Origin: Gammaproteobacteria bacterium
Lineage (GTDB): Bacteria > Pseudomonadota > Gammaproteobacteria > Xanthomonadales > Wenzhouxiangellaceae
Assembly: GCA_003561495.1 (NCBI GenBank)
Contig: PWWM01000159.1
Span: 1 to 5,825 of the forward strand
DNA length: 5,825 nucleotides
Direction of reading: 5' to 3'
Within the stretch, counting starts at the first letter, position 1; every line of letters begins with the position of its first letter. Below the pieces are notes generated by a model. That model searched no databases, was not told where the DNA came from, and saw nothing but the letters and a program-made list of their open reading frames with translations. Shown one piece after another: positions 4,047 to 5,825 of the stretch. Made by a program: the position numbers and the translations under genes.

Positions 4047-5825
4047 GTGACTGAGTATATTCTCTGGCTCGAAGAGCTCGGCATGGCCGACCTGGAAGAG
4101 GTTGGCGGCAAGAATTCATCGCTGGGAGAGATGATCTCCCAGCTCAGCGATGCCGGGGTCAGCGTTCCCGGCGGTTTTGCCACCACGGCAACGGCATTTC
4201 GCGAGTTTCTGGAGCAGTCCGGACTGGCTGAGCGCATTCAGACCGCGCTGGCCAGCCTGGATGCTGACGACACTCGCAAGCTGGCCGAGACCGGCAGCCA
4301 GATTCGGCAGTGGATCATGGAAACGCCGCTCCAGGAACCACTGGAGTCGGCCATCCGCGAAGCCTGGGAAACCATGCAGTCTCGCTACGGCGAGAGCCTG
4401 GCTGTTGCGGTGCGCTCCTCGGCCACCGCCGAGGATTTGCCGGATGCTTCCTTTGCCGGCCAACAGGAAACCTTTTTGAATGTGCTGGGCATCGATGCGG
4501 TACTGGAGAAAATCCACGCCGTATTCGCCAGCCTGTATAACGATCGGGCCATTGCCTACCGTGTCCATCACGGATTCGAACACCATGAGGTGGCCCTGTC
4601 GGCCGGCGTCCAGTTGATGGTGCGTGCCGGCGAGGGCACCGCCGGGGTGATGTTCACCCTGGACACCGAGTCCGGTTACCGCAATGTGGTGTTCATCACA
4701 TCCAGCTATGGACTGGGCGAAAGTGTTGTCCAGGGGGCAGTCAACCCGGATGAGTTCTACCTGTTCAAACCCAACCTGCGTGATGGCAAGCCGGCCGTGC
4801 TGCGCCGCACCCTGGGCAGCAAGGCCTCGAGAATGGTGTTTGCCGAGGATGGTGGCGTGACCACGGAAGATACACCGGAGGAATTGCGCCAGAAATTCTC
4901 CATCGACGATGCCGATGCCACTGCCCTGGCCGAGATGGCGCTGACCATCGAGGACCACTACGGTCGCCCCATGGACATCGAATGGGGCAAGGATGGCCAG
5001 ACCGGCAAGCTGTACATCCTCCAGGCCCGCCCGGAAACGGTCAAGAGTCGATCCGGACAAGCGATGGAGAGATTTCGGCTCGAGCAGACCGGTGAAGCGC
5101 TTTCGGAAGGTCGCGCCATCGGTCAGCGCATTGGCCAGGGCAAGGCCCGGGTCATTGAAAGCCTTGAACAGATGCACGACATCAATGCCGGTGACGTGCT
5201 GGTCACCGACATGACCGACCCCGACTGGGAGCCGATCATGAAACGGGCCTCGGCGATCGTCACCAACCGCGGTGGCCGGACCTGTCATGCCGCCATCATT
5301 GCCCGCGAGCTGGGAATTCCGGCCGTGGTCGGTTGCGGCGATGCCACCGATCGCATTCCGGACAGTGAGGATGTAACGGTTTCATGCGCCGAAGGCGATA
5401 CTGGAGTGATCTACAAGGGCAAACTGGAGTTCAGTGTGGCCGAGGACACCATGGACGACATGCCCGAAGCGCCGTTGAAGATCATGATGAATGTCGCCAA
5501 TGCCGATCGAGCCTTCGATTTTGCACAAATCCCCAACCACGGCATTGGTTTGGCGCGCCTTGAGTTCATCATCAATCGCATGATCGGCATTCACCCGAGA
5601 GCACTGCTCGAGTACGAAAGCCAAAGCGATGATGTACGCGTGGAGATCGACCGTCGCATCGCCGGCTATGCCGACCCGGTCAACTTCTACATCGACAAGC
5701 TGGCCGAGGGCATTGCCACCATTGCCGCTCCGTTTGGTCCGCATCCAGTGATCGTGCGCCTGTCGGACTTCAAGTCCAACGAATACGCCAACCTGCTGGC
5801 CGGCGAGCAGTACGAGCCCGATGAA
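4047..5825 (+). CDS. ppsA: Phosphoenolpyruvate synthase PpsA (3' end beyond the right edge)
   Basis: PEP synthase (pyruvate, water dikinase) converts pyruvate, ATP and water to phosphoenolpyruvate, AMP and phosphate, the entry step of gluconeogenesis from three-carbon compounds. The 593 residues present compare with about 790 in the family. The N-terminal nucleotide-binding domain includes GGKNSSLGEM (near residue 20), RSSATAEDLPDASFAGQQET from 123, and PMDIEW. The swivelling phosphohistidine domain carries GGRTCHAAIIAREL, with catalytic His414 and Thr412, the latter equivalent to the threonine PpsR modifies. The PEP/pyruvate barrel begins near 475, with GIGLARLEF (499-507) and RLSDFKSNEY (571-580). 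The C-terminal catalytic residues lie beyond the edge. The start is GTG: an in-frame TGA at 4029-4031 bars anything longer, and the next ATG (4083) would drop conserved residues. The Shine-Dalgarno is weak (AGG, 7 nt upstream). ppsR diverges 72 bp away. Confidence 0.98.
   Translation, partial: MTEYILWLEELGMADLEEVGGKNSSLGEMISQLSDAGVSVPGGFATTATAFREFLEQSGLAERIQTALASLDADDTRKLAETGSQIRQWIMETPLQEPLESAIREAWETMQSRYGESLAVAVRSSATAEDLPDASFAGQQETFLNVLGIDAVLEKIHAVFASLYNDRAIAYRVHHGFEHHEVALSAGVQLMVRAGEGTAGVMFTLDTESGYRNVVFITSSYGLGESVVQGAVNPDEFYLFKPNLRDGKPAVLRRTLGSKASRMVFAEDGGVTTEDTPEELRQKFSIDDADATALAEMALTIEDHYGRPMDIEWGKDGQTGKLYILQARPETVKSRSGQAMERFRLEQTGEALSEGRAIGQRIGQGKARVIESLEQMHDINAGDVLVTDMTDPDWEPIMKRASAIVTNRGGRTCHAAIIARELGIPAVVGCGDATDRIPDSEDVTVSCAEGDTGVIYKGKLEFSVAEDTMDDMPEAPLKIMMNVANADRAFDFAQIPNHGIGLARLEFIINRMIGIHPRALLEYESQSDDVRVEIDRRIAGYADPVNFYIDKLAEGIATIAAPFGPHPVIVRLSDFKSNEYANLLAGEQYEPDE

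Noticed and set aside
4116..5288. A 390-codon open frame on the minus strand, opposite ppsA
   Set aside because: It lies entirely within the well-conserved ppsA coding sequence in antisense, and its product resembles no family I know. Long antisense frames of this kind are common in G+C-rich genes.

Overview
The window holds conserved housekeeping genes of a gammaproteobacterium. CarA, CarB, PpsA and PpsR all align almost without gaps to the E. coli proteins as I remember them. By eye the DNA is moderately G+C-rich. One gene encodes a YqiB-type DUF1249 protein, a family typical of gammaproteobacteria. The order of genes (ppsR, DUF1249 gene, carA, carB) differs from E. coli, so this is probably not an enteric. 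A lineage near Xanthomonadales or Chromatiales is possible, but that is a guess.

Layout. Four genes read leftward on the minus strand: ppsR (3974-3159), the DUF1249 gene (3015-2509), carA (2361-1207) and the first 396 codons of carB (1188 to the left edge). One gene reads rightward: ppsA from 4047, cut by the right edge after 593 codons. The ppsR/ppsA pair is divergent across 72 bp. No gene-free stretch exceeds 300 bases. The gaps are 18 bp (carA-carB, filled by a heptamer repeat), 147 bp (DUF1249 gene-carA, with a candidate promoter and two hairpins), 143 bp (ppsR-DUF1249 gene, with palindromes) and 72 bp (ppsR-ppsA, with a candidate promoter and a small inverted repeat).

Function. CarA and CarB are the two subunits of carbamoyl-phosphate synthetase, which feeds pyrimidine and arginine synthesis. 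PpsA makes phosphoenolpyruvate from pyruvate and ATP for gluconeogenesis. PpsR is its dedicated kinase/phosphorylase, and the Thr and His it acts on are present in this PpsA. The DUF1249 protein has no known function.

The most interesting part is the untranslated region before carA. A candidate promoter is followed by a 9-bp hairpin and then by a terminator-like hairpin with a T-tract, just ahead of a strong Shine-Dalgarno and a TTG start. This layout suits transcriptional attenuation, though no experiment or alignment supports it here. A second oddity is a run of four 7-bp repeats that contains the carA stop codon. I see no mobile element, CRISPR array, rRNA or tRNA, and no clearly new multi-gene system.
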